From NCBI GenBank assembly GCA_933228895.1, contig OW121857.1, positions 78,053,672 to 78,117,671 of the forward strand: 64,000 nucleotides of DNA, in the 5' to 3' direction. The position numbers and the translations under genes are program-made. A model generated the notes under the pieces. That model was not told the origin of the DNA, made no database searches, and saw nothing but the letters and a program-made list of their open reading frames with translations. Shown one piece after another: positions 1 to 12,600 of this stretch (position 1 is the first letter of the stretch; each line of letters begins with the position of its first letter). The DNA is from Platycnemis pennipes (lineage: Eukaryota > Arthropoda > Insecta > Odonata > Platycnemididae).

Positions 1-355
1 AACTATAATCAGGCATTCTAACCATTTTCATGTTGGCCATTCAGTCAATACTGTGACATGATGAGTAGATAAACCTCTCTTATGTTAGAACATATCAGGT
101 AGCCGCTACTCTTTGGAAGTATAATAATCATCAGCATACCTAAGCAATATGTATGCAAAAGCACATAACTTAGTGCAATATATGATCATAATGTATGAAA
201 ATGTGCTAGTAATAAGTTGCCATTTCTTAAAGCTGACTTTAAGTAGGTAGTTTTCAGTTTATACTAGTAATGTATGAAAATATGTTGGTAATAAATTGCC
301 ATTACTATTAGCAGACTTTAAATAGTTTTCTCTCTGCATTACTGTATTTTTTCAG
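1..355. repeat. end of upstream intron with imperfect ~79-bp tandem duplication
   Basis: This is intronic sequence ahead of the first visible kinase exon. A block starting AATGTATGAAAAT at 190 recurs at 269, with shared internal words (TAATAA.TTGCCAT, then GACTTTAA.TAG, then GTTTTC). This makes two diverged copies at about 190-255 and 269-330. The stretch ends with a pyrimidine-rich TTTTTTCAG acceptor at 355. Nothing else is recognisable in it. Confidence 0.6.
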
Positions 356-673
356 ATCCTACCTGAAACTAGGTGGTACCTGGCAGAGCCCACAATTGTC
401 TGATGGAGTGTCTCTTAGCTCACATAGCTCAGCATACGATGATGAGTTAGAAGATGAGGAATGCACAACGTTTACCCCAGAAGACATTGATTCTGGGCCA
501 AGTGAAATGAGTACGCCTCTTCATCATGCTGATTTGGCTATGTTTGATCCCCTTTACCAAAATAGCTATTCTGATATCAGCTTGGGGAAGGGAGGGGATG
601 AAGACAGGTCACTTGTAGATGGTAAGGCTGTCGATGGAAGCCAACTCATCAGCTTTGACTCCCAATCTCTAAG
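356..673 (+). CDS. RPS6KC1: RPS6KC1-like exon A: acidic linker between PX and MIT domains
   Basis: The first base completes a codon begun in an unseen upstream exon. The exon then reads in frame from SYLKLGGTW to SFDSQSL and leaves two bases (AG), which join C at 8837 to make Ser. It is rich in Asp, Glu and Ser (DDELEDEECTTF), as expected for a flexible linker. Methionines inside it are not proposed as starts, because the frame is open back to the acceptor TTTTTTCAG at 355. Confidence 0.8.
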
Positions 674-3600
674 GTAAATGCATTTTTCTTTGACTTATTT
701 TTTTATTTACTTTGACTTCATTTTTCTTTTCAATTATTTCATGTTGTATTTTCAGAGAAGGACAGCATCTCTTTTTACTTTTGAAATTTATTAAGGAATT
801 ATTGTTTATTCATTCTGTGTTTCATTTAATACTTATATGTCATGCTGTGCATCTTATTTTCTTTTTAATGCATTAGCAGCTACTTGGTATTGATTCAGTC
901 TTTTCATTACTGATTGACATCACTTACTCCATTGCGCTCATTTGTCCACTTTTGTTTTAAAATACGTTTTCTAAAATAAGAGCCATAGTGAATGTTTGCA
1001 TTCACAAATGATCTGATTCAGCATCGACTCAGGAGATGTGTGATGCTGCTTTTGCATAGCCTCACTAAGTTGTTTTAATATTTGGTTATATATATTTTTT
1101 TATAACAAAGAATGAGAACAATTTTTTTCTGGCAGTCAGTAATGTACTCATAATTACTCTTTTGATTTTTTAACGTATGTATAATTTTTGTGACTGTAAA
1201 ATTACTTGGCCATTCAACTTTGCCACTCTTGTCTTTTTGAAGCATAGTGATGCTTTCAGTGTACATATTTTTATATGCTTTGTGGGGAAACGGATGAAAT
1301 GTTGTTTCAGTAAACTATCTGCTTCTTGCTTTTAATTTTCACATTTAAATTCTGCATTTTCCTATTAGAGTTTAGGTTAGTTGGGCTACTATTGGTGATG
1401 TTATGCCCTTTTTTTATATCCTTTATATGAGCTATTATTTCTGCTAACTATTAAGTTTCTCTTATTACGAACTTCAGAAAACTTAAGTGTAGATCAGGAA
1501 GTTTATAAGTGCATGATTAAAGGAAAAACCACAATGCCTAAAATAGCATTGCATGTAACTGAAAATCTCTTCAGGTTTTAAAACGTGGATAGTGTAGTCT
1601 CTGATGCTAACAAAATCTTAGTGGGAATAATTTTGCCATTGTAAAGTGAAGGGGGCTTAGCAAAAAATCCAAAAACTTCTTAGGAAAATGATGGAATTAA
1701 AAAAAATAATTCATTTAGGGTTGGGGCAGGGATTCAAAAATTCGGTCGAATCCTATCGAATCCATGGATTCGAGATTCCATCGAATCCAAGGTTAAACAA
1801 TTCGATCAAATCAATGGATTAAAGATTTGAATACCAGTTGTGTGGATTATATGTACCAGTGGCGGAGAACTACATAAGTCCTCAACTTATGCGGATCCGA
1901 GTTACATGAATCCGGAGTTACATGGATGTTCAGTTAGGCTGGTGACATGCTTGCATTTCTCCATGTTTCTGTTGCCATGACAGACTGAACCACGTGAAAA
2001 CCCGTGACTTATTGCCTAGCACGCAAGAGTTGATGCCAAACTACGGGTGTTCGGAATCCCAACTCTAGATTAAGACATTGCATAGTTCAATAGGTGATAT
2101 TTGATCATCGTGATGGTGAAAAAGTCTGATGTGATTAGGCATCAATGTCTTTTTTCAGCATAGCTTGACATTCTTGACTTTAAGAAATAAGATTAAGCTT
2201 TGATTGGATTTAATTAGAGAATTCACAAGAAAGGAAGCATTATTTAACAATTAACAGATAAAAGGGGGACTTGAATTTAATAAAATTGAGGAGGATTAGG
2301 ATTCGAGATTTGGATTCTATAAAAAAACAGGATTCGGGATTCAGAGTCGGGATTCAGGTTCGATCAAATTTAGGATTTGCCCCATCACTAATTTCATTCC
2401 TTTGTGTTGAAAGTATTATCAGTTCTGTAAAAAAAAGTGCATTCACTCCTTATGGTATTTCCCTGTAAAATTGTGTGCAAAAAGTTTTAGCATGAAAACA
2501 TTTGACAGTATACCGTAAGTTGGGGCAAGTTCGGACATTGTTTTATATGTATTCGTTATTTTGAAGTGCTAGAATTGGTAGGAGAAGAAAGAAATTTGAT
2601 AGATAAAATTAGGAGAAGGCAGAAGGTGTGGATGGAAAAGGTAATAAAAGGGGATGGTGTTTCGAAGGAGGTGATTGAGGGAAGAGCGTTGGGTAAGCGG
2701 GGAAGAGGGAGGAAAGGAACGGGTAGCTTGGATGTAATGATGGGTGGCAGGAGGTATGAGGAGCTGAAGAGGGACATGGTGTGAAATTTAGGGAGTGGGA
2801 AGAATTAAATGTCCATTTAAACCTACCTTCACCGGTAGAATACTAATAATAATAATTCGTTATTTACACACCGATATATTTGCTGATATGCAAAAAATCG
2901 GAATTCAAAATCTATGAACCTTCAGAAACAACGTGAAGGGAAAGAAGCTGATGTCGCTAAATTATGAATAATGAAAAATGTTCAATAACCCCATTTGAAT
3001 ATGCCTCACGGAGTGGGGCGAGTTCAGACATGAGTAAAATATTTACATTTTCGTCCCGAGTAATCACTTTTGTGAAAATAGAAGAACATATATTTATTTA
3101 AATATGTTCTTACATTGAAAATAATAATGTATTAATATTTCCATTATGTGAACATACTGGAATATTCTTTTAGTCTCTTGTTTTTATCAGCGAGCCATCG
3201 AAATGGAAAAATAGATCGAAAAATATTATGAGCGTTGCATTGGTGGATGTGGCCTAGCATTTAGTTTCTTTACATTTTAATTATAGATATTAAATGGTGA
3301 AAGTGAATATGCATTATTGTTAGCATCAAAGAAATGTGTTGAGTGGTTAATATTTCTTTTATTTTAACCTTTACGTCAGACCGTAAATTTTCGCAGGCTA
3401 GAAAAAACTTGATGAAAATGGGAACGCAATAGTAATATCAGTCTCGAACGTAAATAAAATGAATGTATTTTTAGGGAAATAGCCAGGAATTTCAAAATTA
3501 CATCGTCTTATTAACAAATAAATTTTTTCTCTGAAGAAACGTCTCCCACTTCTGCAACAAATTATTCATCCACCCATTCAGCAACCACACTTTTCCTTGA

Positions 3601-6600
3601 CTTAACTTGTTTGAACTTGGCAAGTTTTTTCCCCTACATTTTTTACCTATAGGTGTTTCTATGCGGGATGATGCTAGCCATTTCAGAAATGCATCTGACC
3701 ATGCAATGCTTCCCGCGGCATTGGCTGAATTTTCCTCCGGATTTAAACGAGGGACTTCGTTAACAACTCGACCTTTCTTGAATGGAAAAATTCCTGCGCC
3801 TCTAAACTCTGGACAAACTTTGCTAGACAAGAAAGATTCATTTGATTCATGGCAAATTTCAATAATCTGGGGAACTTACTTTTAGGAAGAGCCCGGCAAT
3901 TTTTACGCTTACACTGGTCAAGATATTTTCGCCATGTGATCTTAAGGGGCCTGGATACTAGACCCAATCTTAAATCGTAACCGTCAGAGCGATTTAGTTC
4001 CGCCTTCAGCCACAGAAGGGTCCATCCTTGCTCCTCCATTGTTTTGAGGGTGTGAATTAGAGAGATGGAAATATAAGAGGGGGAAGAGGGTCGAGATAAG
4101 GCTCTGTAGCAAGTGGTGTCACGACCCTCTGCAAATTTGATGGTGCTCTCCTAGCTTAGAAGATGCTCAAACAGCATATAAGGAATATTTGTTTTTCATA
4201 GCTTATTTCGTTGGATTGCAGTGCATCATACGTAAATGTTCTATTGATGTAAAAGGCAGTTTGAGGTTAATCGTAATTTACGAGCGAAATGAAGAAAAAT
4301 TTTTGAGCAAAATTCCTTAATTAAGGAGTGAAATGAATTATTGCAACATATTACTATTTATGTTGTTAGGTAAGATGGGCTATGATGAGGCAGGATTTGT
4401 TATGTCTGCCGTTGACTCTGGGTTGACTGTCATGATTAAATCCTAATTCCATGACGCCGTATTTGTGTGTATTTTAACTCATAGTCGGTGATACTTTCGC
4501 TAAGGTAGGTAGGTAGGTAGGTTTGATTTAAGGTGCATCGACAACTTAGGTCATACCGCACCTTCGCATGCTTATTCCTGAATATTACTTATAACAAAAC
4601 AATTCTTTCATTTGCTATTATAGGTCTGTCTATACACAGTATATCATGTGTGTAACGTATAAAAGGAGAAAATCTGGTCATATTTTTGTGATGAGATTGG
4701 TTTCGCGGAGGAACGTTAGGACTTTGTCAATTTCCTTTGGGTTATCTCCCAAAATAGTTTTTAGTTCTCCAGACATTTTGAGACGGTTCCGGATATCTTG
4801 GTACTTCGTGCAGTCTGCCAGTATATGTTTTACCGTCAAAATGGAATCACAGTCTGTGCATATTGGAGGTTCCCTCTCCATAGAGAAGAGGAAAGAGTGA
4901 GTCAAGCCTGTATGTCCGATTCTGAGCCTTGTGACTATTACCTCCTCTCGTCTGTTGTCCCGGATCGAAGACTTCCAGGCTCGTGTGTTGTCTTTTATGT
5001 GGCGCAACTTATTCGATATTGTGTTGCGCCATGTCGTGTTCCAAATGGCGAGGAATATATTCTTTAAGTATAGCTTTAGGTCCTGATATGGGATAGTCGC
5101 TGAATTAATTTCTTCCCTATTGAGGGCTTCTTTTGCCAATACGTCCGCTGCTTCGTTCCCGTGAACACCAACATGGCCTGGAATCCAGAGAAACCTAACA
5201 CTTACTCCTTTGGCGTCAAGCGACATGATGGAGGATAGAATGTTTTGGAGCAAGGGATGAGTTGGACACCCACTGCGAATGGCTTGAATCGCACTTTTGG
5301 AGTCGGAGCAAATCAGAAATTGTTTATTCCTTGCTATTATGGTGTCCAGCGCAACTTTGATCGCGAATAACTCCGCCGTGTAGATAGTGCACCACGGGTG
5401 TAACTTGAAGGACGCTGAGCCTACGTCTGGTGATACATAGGCGCATCCACATGCGGAATCATTTTTGGAGCCATCGGTATAAATTTTTCCGTGCGTCTCA
5501 AAATTGTTTATTGCCTCCAGTGCTCTGACTCGTAGTTCGCTTGGAGTGATATTAGTTTTGAAGCCTAAGTAATTTACCAAGCATTGTGTCTGGGGATGCT
5601 CCCATGGAGGATATTTAAAATTTTCCGTTGGATATATATTGGGAAATTCCATACCCAAGTCGTCAATGAGATTTTTAAAATGAACGGCGACAGGCTTAGT
5701 AGCCCTGGGTCGAGAATTAAAAACGTCTAAAAATCGAGGTTTAAAAAGTAAGTTGAAACATGGGTGGTTCCGTATCGATAAAATCCTGCAGGTATAGTTG
5801 CTCATCAAAATGTTCCTTCTAACCTCCAGGGGAGATTCTCCGGCGTCAGAGTATATACTAGCAACTGGGCTTGTTCGGAATGCTCCAGTCGCCAGTCTTA
5901 GACCAGAGTTATGTACGGAATTGATGGGTTTAAGGTAGCTGCTACGCACAGAAGCATACACAAAACTACCGTATTCTAGTCTGGACCTTACTAGGGCCCT
6001 GTAAATATAAAGCATGGTGGTTCTGTCGGCACCCCACGAGGATCTGCATAAAATTTTTAAAATATTTAAAACCTTGGTACATGCGTTTCTGGTACTCCGT
6101 ATGTGCTCCCGCCAATCCAATTTTTTGTCAAATATAACACCTAGAAAACGATGTGTATCCACGAATGTTAGCCTATGACTGCCAAGCTTTAGATCTGGCT
6201 CATGAAATATGTTTCTTCGCCGATGTATATGCAGGCATTTAGTTTTTTCTTCCGAGAATCGAAAGCCATTTTCCAGGGACCACTTATGGAGACGGTTTAA
6301 GGTCATTTGGATCTGCCTCTCGGCAGTGGGTATTGTGGATGACCGGCAAAATATTGCCAGGTCATCAGCGAAGAGAGAGCCCATCACGGGTGTTGTCACA
6401 CAGTCCACAACGCTGTTTATTGCAACGGCGAATAAAGTTACGCTGAGAATGGAGCCTTGAGGAACTCCGTTCTCCAGTACGTGGGGTTTTGATACCACGT
6501 TCCCTACTCTAACTCTAAAGGAGCGATTGTTTAAAAAGTTATTCACGAATATGGGAAGATTACCTCGGTAACCCCAATCATATAACTGTTTTAAAATTTT

Positions 6601-9600
6601 GTACCTCCATGTGGTGTTGTAGGCTTTCTCCAAATCGAAAAAGACTGCCAAGACGTGCTGTCGACAGAGTAGGGCTTCTTGGACGTAGTTCTCGATCCTT
6701 ACCAAGTGGTCCAGCGTCGACCTGCTTCATCGGAAGCCACATTGGATGGTTGACAGAAGGTTGCGGCTTTCCAGGCTCCACATTAGGCGTCTGTTGGCCA
6801 TCCTTTCTAGCAGTTTGCACATGCAGCTGGTCAGGGAAATTGGGCGGTAACTACTAGGGTGTGACTTTTCCTTACCATGTTTGGGTATGGGAATTATTAA
6901 GGATTCTCTCCAGTTCTCGGGAAAGACCCTTTCAGTCCAAACTCGGTTGAAAGTGCTGAGTACCTCTGTCATATGTGAATCTGGTAGATTTCTAAAAAAG
7001 GAGTTGTGGATCAGGTCACCACCTGGTGATGTATCTTTCGTATCTTCGATTGCAGATAAGAGCTCCCACATCGTAAATGGAGAGTGTAGGTAGCCACGAC
7101 TCTCTCCTCAGCAAAATTAAGGATGTGTCTTTCCGAAACTTGTTTCGTGAGTTTGAAGGAAGGGTTAAAATTGTCAGTTGCACTCATTGCAGCATAATGG
7201 GTACCGAAAGCCTCTGCGATGTCAGTAGGGCACGAAATAATTGTCCCGTTCACTCTTAAGTCTGAAACTGAAGAGGAGTTTTGTTTGCCCATGATTGCCC
7301 TAACTTTCGCTAAGAGTGGGTGTTAATGTATTCACAAAGTAGTGCAGATGTAGTAAATATACATATATGTATTAGCATTATTACCTGCAGAAGTTTATTA
7401 ATTTGATTAACTTTCACTGAATCCTGTAGAACATCAACTAGATGACTGCCAATTCCATATGTTATTGCCTTAACTATAGAATATAAATTTTCTGTTAAAT
7501 TTGTAATGTACATTGTATTTTTTCTTTAGTTTGTGGAATTTGTATTCACTCGGGGTTAAATGAATAATTAATCGTGTTCAGCCAATCATTCTCGGAAGTA
7601 TATTATTATATTATATACTTCCGAGTATATAGTATATTTGCTTAAGCAAATTTCTATTGTTGAAAAGGAAGAAAGGTTGATAAATATGGAACTAAAAAGG
7701 TAGGTTTTAGTCAAAAACTAATCGAATAAGGAGATTGAATGAAACAATTCACAGTCAGTGTTTACTGCAATCTTTTATCCGTGAATGATAAAAAGTTCTA
7801 TATCTTGAGTGCAACCAATTTCAAAATGCCTAAGAAGAAACATGGACTCCTATTTCAATGCTTTTCTTGTGGGAGTAAAGAATAAATGTAATGGAGTTTA
7901 AACAACCCCAAAAATTGTTTTATGCAAAAGTTTTTTTTTATTGTGCCCCTAGACCATGATAGGGATATTTCTTCGACATTTCATTTCCGGGCAGTTATCT
8001 TTAAATATTTTTTCTAGTCATCCCATGCTGTTCAAGAACTCATACAAGTAACTTGAGGTCAGAGAATCCACATTAAGAATCCCTTGAGTTAGCTGATCTT
8101 CTTTGATGGATGGAACAGTTTGTATCGCAGATTTTGTTTTTGTGGGACTTTTTCTTCATTTTATCATGGACCTTTATTTTTGGTACTCCAAACTCCTTGC
8201 ATGCAACCTGAACTGTCATGCTTCCACATTTCACAGCCTTTTCTATTTGCCGCTCATCTTGCCTGTGCCGGCTGCCAATTACACCCTCGTGCACCTTCTC
8301 GCCGTTCCACCCACCACGCTACATAAAATCGAATAATGCATTCTAGTCGATAAAATATTCATGGCATTTAAACATAAATTTTCGTATGTTATGAGAAATG
8401 ATGTAGCTTTAAAATGAAAGTAATCTCATAAAATTCAGAAGCATTTACCAAACAGCACAGTAGTTTCTTTTTGCCTACACGAAAAATACCCAACTGTTGC
8501 GTGGCAAACTAATCGGATTGACTACAACGAGAAACATGAGATTCACTGCTTTAAACAAAATATGCTACATAGTATCATTAATTTTCTCCAAGACATGATT
8601 AAATTGTATAACAGTGTGAGCTTTGGGAAAAAACATTATGTAAGTACCACCAGCGCGATTGTCTGAACTCACCCCAACTTACGGTACATATACTCTGAAA
8701 GCTTTTAAATATGAGAAATAGTTATTTTAATTTAAAAAAATGTGACATTTAAGGGGTTACTGTGACTTGATCTTCAAAATGTGTGTTAAAATCACCAATT
8801 TGCTTATCACTATCAAAGTAGTTATTTTATTTTCAGCTCTACTGGTGATGATGCTCTATTTTCATCAACTGCAGCCCAGCAGAAAGCAAATTATGTCCTT
8901 GAAGCTGCTTGTCATGTAAGTCGTGCTCTTCAGAGTGAAGCAAATGGGGAATATGATGTTGCTTTTGCTTCATATAAAGCTGGAATTGCTACTCTCCTCA
9001 CAGGAGTACAAGGTATGCCCAAATGGTTTGGTAATCAAGATAAATATGGTTCAGTTTTTGAGTGAATTTCTTGAACATTTGCATTTTTTCATCTTGTTAT
9101 AAACTGAATAATGTGGTGTTTGAATAGGTGACAATGATGAAAAGCGGAGGCAAATCGTGAAAGATAAAACAGCGAAGTACCTGCTAAGAGCTGAGAAGAT
9201 ATTTAAGGAGCACTTGTCATCAGAAAATGATAGGCCTTCTAGATGGAGTGTAAGACCTTTTCTTTAAACTTGAAACTGTTTTGAAAAATTGGGGGTCAAG
9301 ATGAATATCAAATCTCTAATGGCTTTTGTCTAAATAGCACCTTTGGCAGAGGTTATAATTAAGTTGCAGTCTTTTTCATGTAAGTTTAGTGCCTTTTGAA
9401 TTTTGTTTGATTAATTTGAGCTTATCAGAAAGTAGGACTTCTGTGTTGTGAATGTGTCAGCTTTTTTTCTTATTTGATGAGAAATGAAGTAAAGTATATC
9501 ATCAAATCTAAAAGCATGAAGCTTAGTAGAGCTGAAGTTGCAAATTAGGATGATAATGCTGGTGAATGTTACCTTTGGAACTATCCTATCAACTGTCCTT

Positions 9601-12600
9601 TAAAATTACATCCTACTTTAAAATTTCTTTCCATAAATTCCTTTCTGTCTCAAACGCTCTTTTCTTTTCAGACCCCCATCACTCTTTAACTCCTTGTCGA
9701 AATGTGTTTCTAACTTCAATCCTTTTGTTCATCTGTCATCTTCCATGTCTAATATTCACCCTCCCCCTCTCTCCATCAAGTGAACTCTTCAATTCTGTGT
9801 TATTTGTTAATATTGTTAAATGTTGTTATGTTCATTATTTATTATGTTTTCTTTGTTATGTGTCCTTAGTAATTGGCCTTGTGCTGTTTTTTAAACTATT
9901 TTTAATAAATAAAATAAAATAAACTTTAGCAAATGTTTGTCATTTGCTGAACCAACATTTATTATCCTCATGCATGGTTTGTCAGTATTAAATGACTGAA
10001 AATAAATATTAATCACATTTGATCAGTTGAGCAAGTCTGCATCATAATTTTCTATTGGTTTGATTTACACATGAATACCAAACTATGCTGCTGGTTTTAG
10101 CTTGATCTAGCTTTATGTGAAAAAATGTAAATGTGTTAGATATGCCAGATGTTGGGAAAACCACTCACTTGGTTTGTTTTTGGATGTGTAAATGAAAGTA
10201 ATGGAAAAGTACATTTTCAGGTTATGCTACATACAACTGTGTATCTCAAGAGCTCTGCCAGTATAGCGAAATTGGTTTCTTAACATGTTTATCTCATAAG
10301 CTGGCCTGCAAAACTATCATTCTCTTTGATTTTGAAAAAAGGAAGGAGTTGTGTGAAGTTATTCTGGTGACTCACCAAGTTTGTGTGCAGTCACAAAGTT
10401 CACTTATCAGCTATTTATCTTGAGTTTCATCAATCTAATGGGTAGAGATAATGGTTTTGCTCTCTGAAATAAATGACTTGACTTATCTTAAGGCTTGGAC
10501 TTGCGTGATTGTGGCTTGTTATACTTGGTGTGTGGTTGATTCCTCTATGCCCTCTGTGGGTGGTTGATAGTATTTTCTTTGGTTATTCTTAAATGTGTGA
10601 TAGCATAATTAATGAACTTACTGAGCTTATGTGCCAGTAATTTTGTACCTTCACTATCTTAAGCAATTTTTTTCTGTAAACTAAAGGCAGTGGAAGTGGT
10701 TGTGTAAGTGCATGACTCTTCCTCCTCCTGTGGTTTCTTTAGGATACCAAAAGGTGAACACAAAATTTCTGTTGTTTAGTGTGTTAATAAGTTATAGCAC
10801 TAATAATTGTGTATGTAAGGAACCTTATCAGTAGGTGCATATTTATGATGGCTTGTAATATTTCCATGGTTACAGCCTCTCCAAATGTCTCCAGCCAAAA
10901 TCCAGAAGACTTGTCGCTTGTCAGAGCTAAGAAGACCCCATTTTGAACTAAAAAACTTTAAGGTTCTTGGTATCATCGATAAAGTAATGCTTATTATGGA
11001 TTTGGAAAATCCTGCCCAGTGCTTTGTGATGAAGGTTAGTTGGGTGCCTAAAATGTTGTATCATCTCATTATGCTATTCAAAATTTATCGATTTCTTTGA
11101 TACTTCCACCATCACCTCATGTTCTCTCATTTAGGTGCTGCACAAGTCATCTTGTCCTGTGAATAATACGAAACCAACTGCCATACCACAGAATGTTCCT
11201 TATATGGTTAAACTTTATAAATATTTTGAGACAGACAATTCTGTGTTGCTGGTGCTTCAGCATGCTGGGTAAATATTTGTTCCTACAACCTATTGATATC
11301 ATACAAAATGTACTTTTCATCTGTGTAAAATTAATTTTTATTGTAAACCATTTCAATTGTTGCTATTTTTGGCATTATAGTGTATTTTTGATGAAGATTG
11401 CATGTAACGTTGTATAGTCATAAAAGTGTGTATATTTAAGGTAACAGTTACTTCTCGAGTTGATTATTATCTTGTAAGAAAAAGAATCCTGTGCAGTTTT
11501 CCACATTTTTACTTAATTATCACTTATTTTAATAATGGTTTTGATGCTTTACATTATTATCAAGTGCGACTCATATCAGCAAGGTCATGTTCATCAGTAT
11601 GTCATTCATTAATGTTAGTTAGGGATCAGGGATAGATGGAAACAGGACGAAGGATTTTTCAACACTTTTGCCTTTGTAACTGCTCTACAGTTCTATTATG
11701 TTCAAATTATCCTAGTTGTTTATGTATTGTTTTTGCTTGTGACTAACTGAAGATTTTTAATTGATTATAATGTATCTATTAGATGGTTTGTTTCTTTTTC
11801 AGTGGGGGTAAACTGTGGGATCATGTCAGTTCCTATTTCCAGTCTGCCCAGAAAACTCCCATTAGAGGAACTGGAAAAAATGCATATATTGGCCAGAAGC
11901 TCATTGATTCTAATGGTTCTTCCAAAAGTAATTATGCAGACAAAGATGGAGGCAATATTGTCTCAATGCAATTCCAGCCTGTCTCCAGGTTCCCTGCTAG
12001 TGTTGTGCATGAAATAGCAACTGCCCTTGAATCTGGTGATTCCAATAGTGATATAGATGAAAGTTACATGGAACTAATAAGAGATTATACATCACTGGCT
12101 GTGAAGGACTTCCAGAGGGGTCCATGTTTAAATAAAATACCTCCAAGAATAAGCCCCACAGGGCTTCTTGATGAAAGGCCAATGAAAAATGGAGACTCGC
12201 AAAGCAGAATGAATTTCTCACCAAAGGTGTCAAGTTCATATGTGAAACCTGAATTGACATACACCGCAAAGGAAACAACAAGTGCCACAAATGTAAAATC
12301 TGACTCCTTGTCATTAGCAAAGTGTGCCCAGATAAATCATAGTAATGGTTTTATATCTAATTTAGTCAGCAGGTATATTCCTGATCCAACAGTATCATGG
12401 AGGAACCTTGAGAATCTTCAGACCACAGACCTAGTCCAAAATGCACAAAAACTTTTAGAGTCTGTGAATGAAACGCTGCAAAAAAGTGAAAAGGTTGGTA
12501 CGGCTGGTTTAGATATATCCGGAGGTAGTAATGCTATTGTGGACAATGTGACTGGCTTATTGAAGAGTGACAGTAATCAAAACATAAAGGTGGATGAGCA

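Larger units (their letters stand above)
2513..8684 (-). mobile_element. pogo-like (Tc1/mariner superfamily) DNA transposon, interrupted by two LINE insertions
   Basis: The left end CCGTAAGTTGGGGCAAGTTC is matched by the complement of the right end, CCGTAAGTTGGGGTGAGTTC. TA dinucleotides flank both sides (2511-2512 and 8685-8686), the standard Tc1/mariner target. Its transposase remnants run on the minus strand, from 8294 (DNA-binding domain) to about 3500 (C-terminus). Removing the two LINE insertions leaves an element of roughly 3 kb, the usual size for pogo-like elements. It is degenerate, with frameshifts and stops, and lies wholly inside intron 1 of the kinase gene. Confidence 0.8.

Noticed and set aside
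4501..4524. GGTA microsatellite
   Set aside because: It is the 3' tail of the minus-strand LINE, not an independent repeat.
9566..9922. 118-codon hydrophobic open frame resembling a membrane protein
   Set aside because: It is a T/C-rich stretch that ends in an AATAA-type tail inside an intron. The hydrophobicity is compositional.
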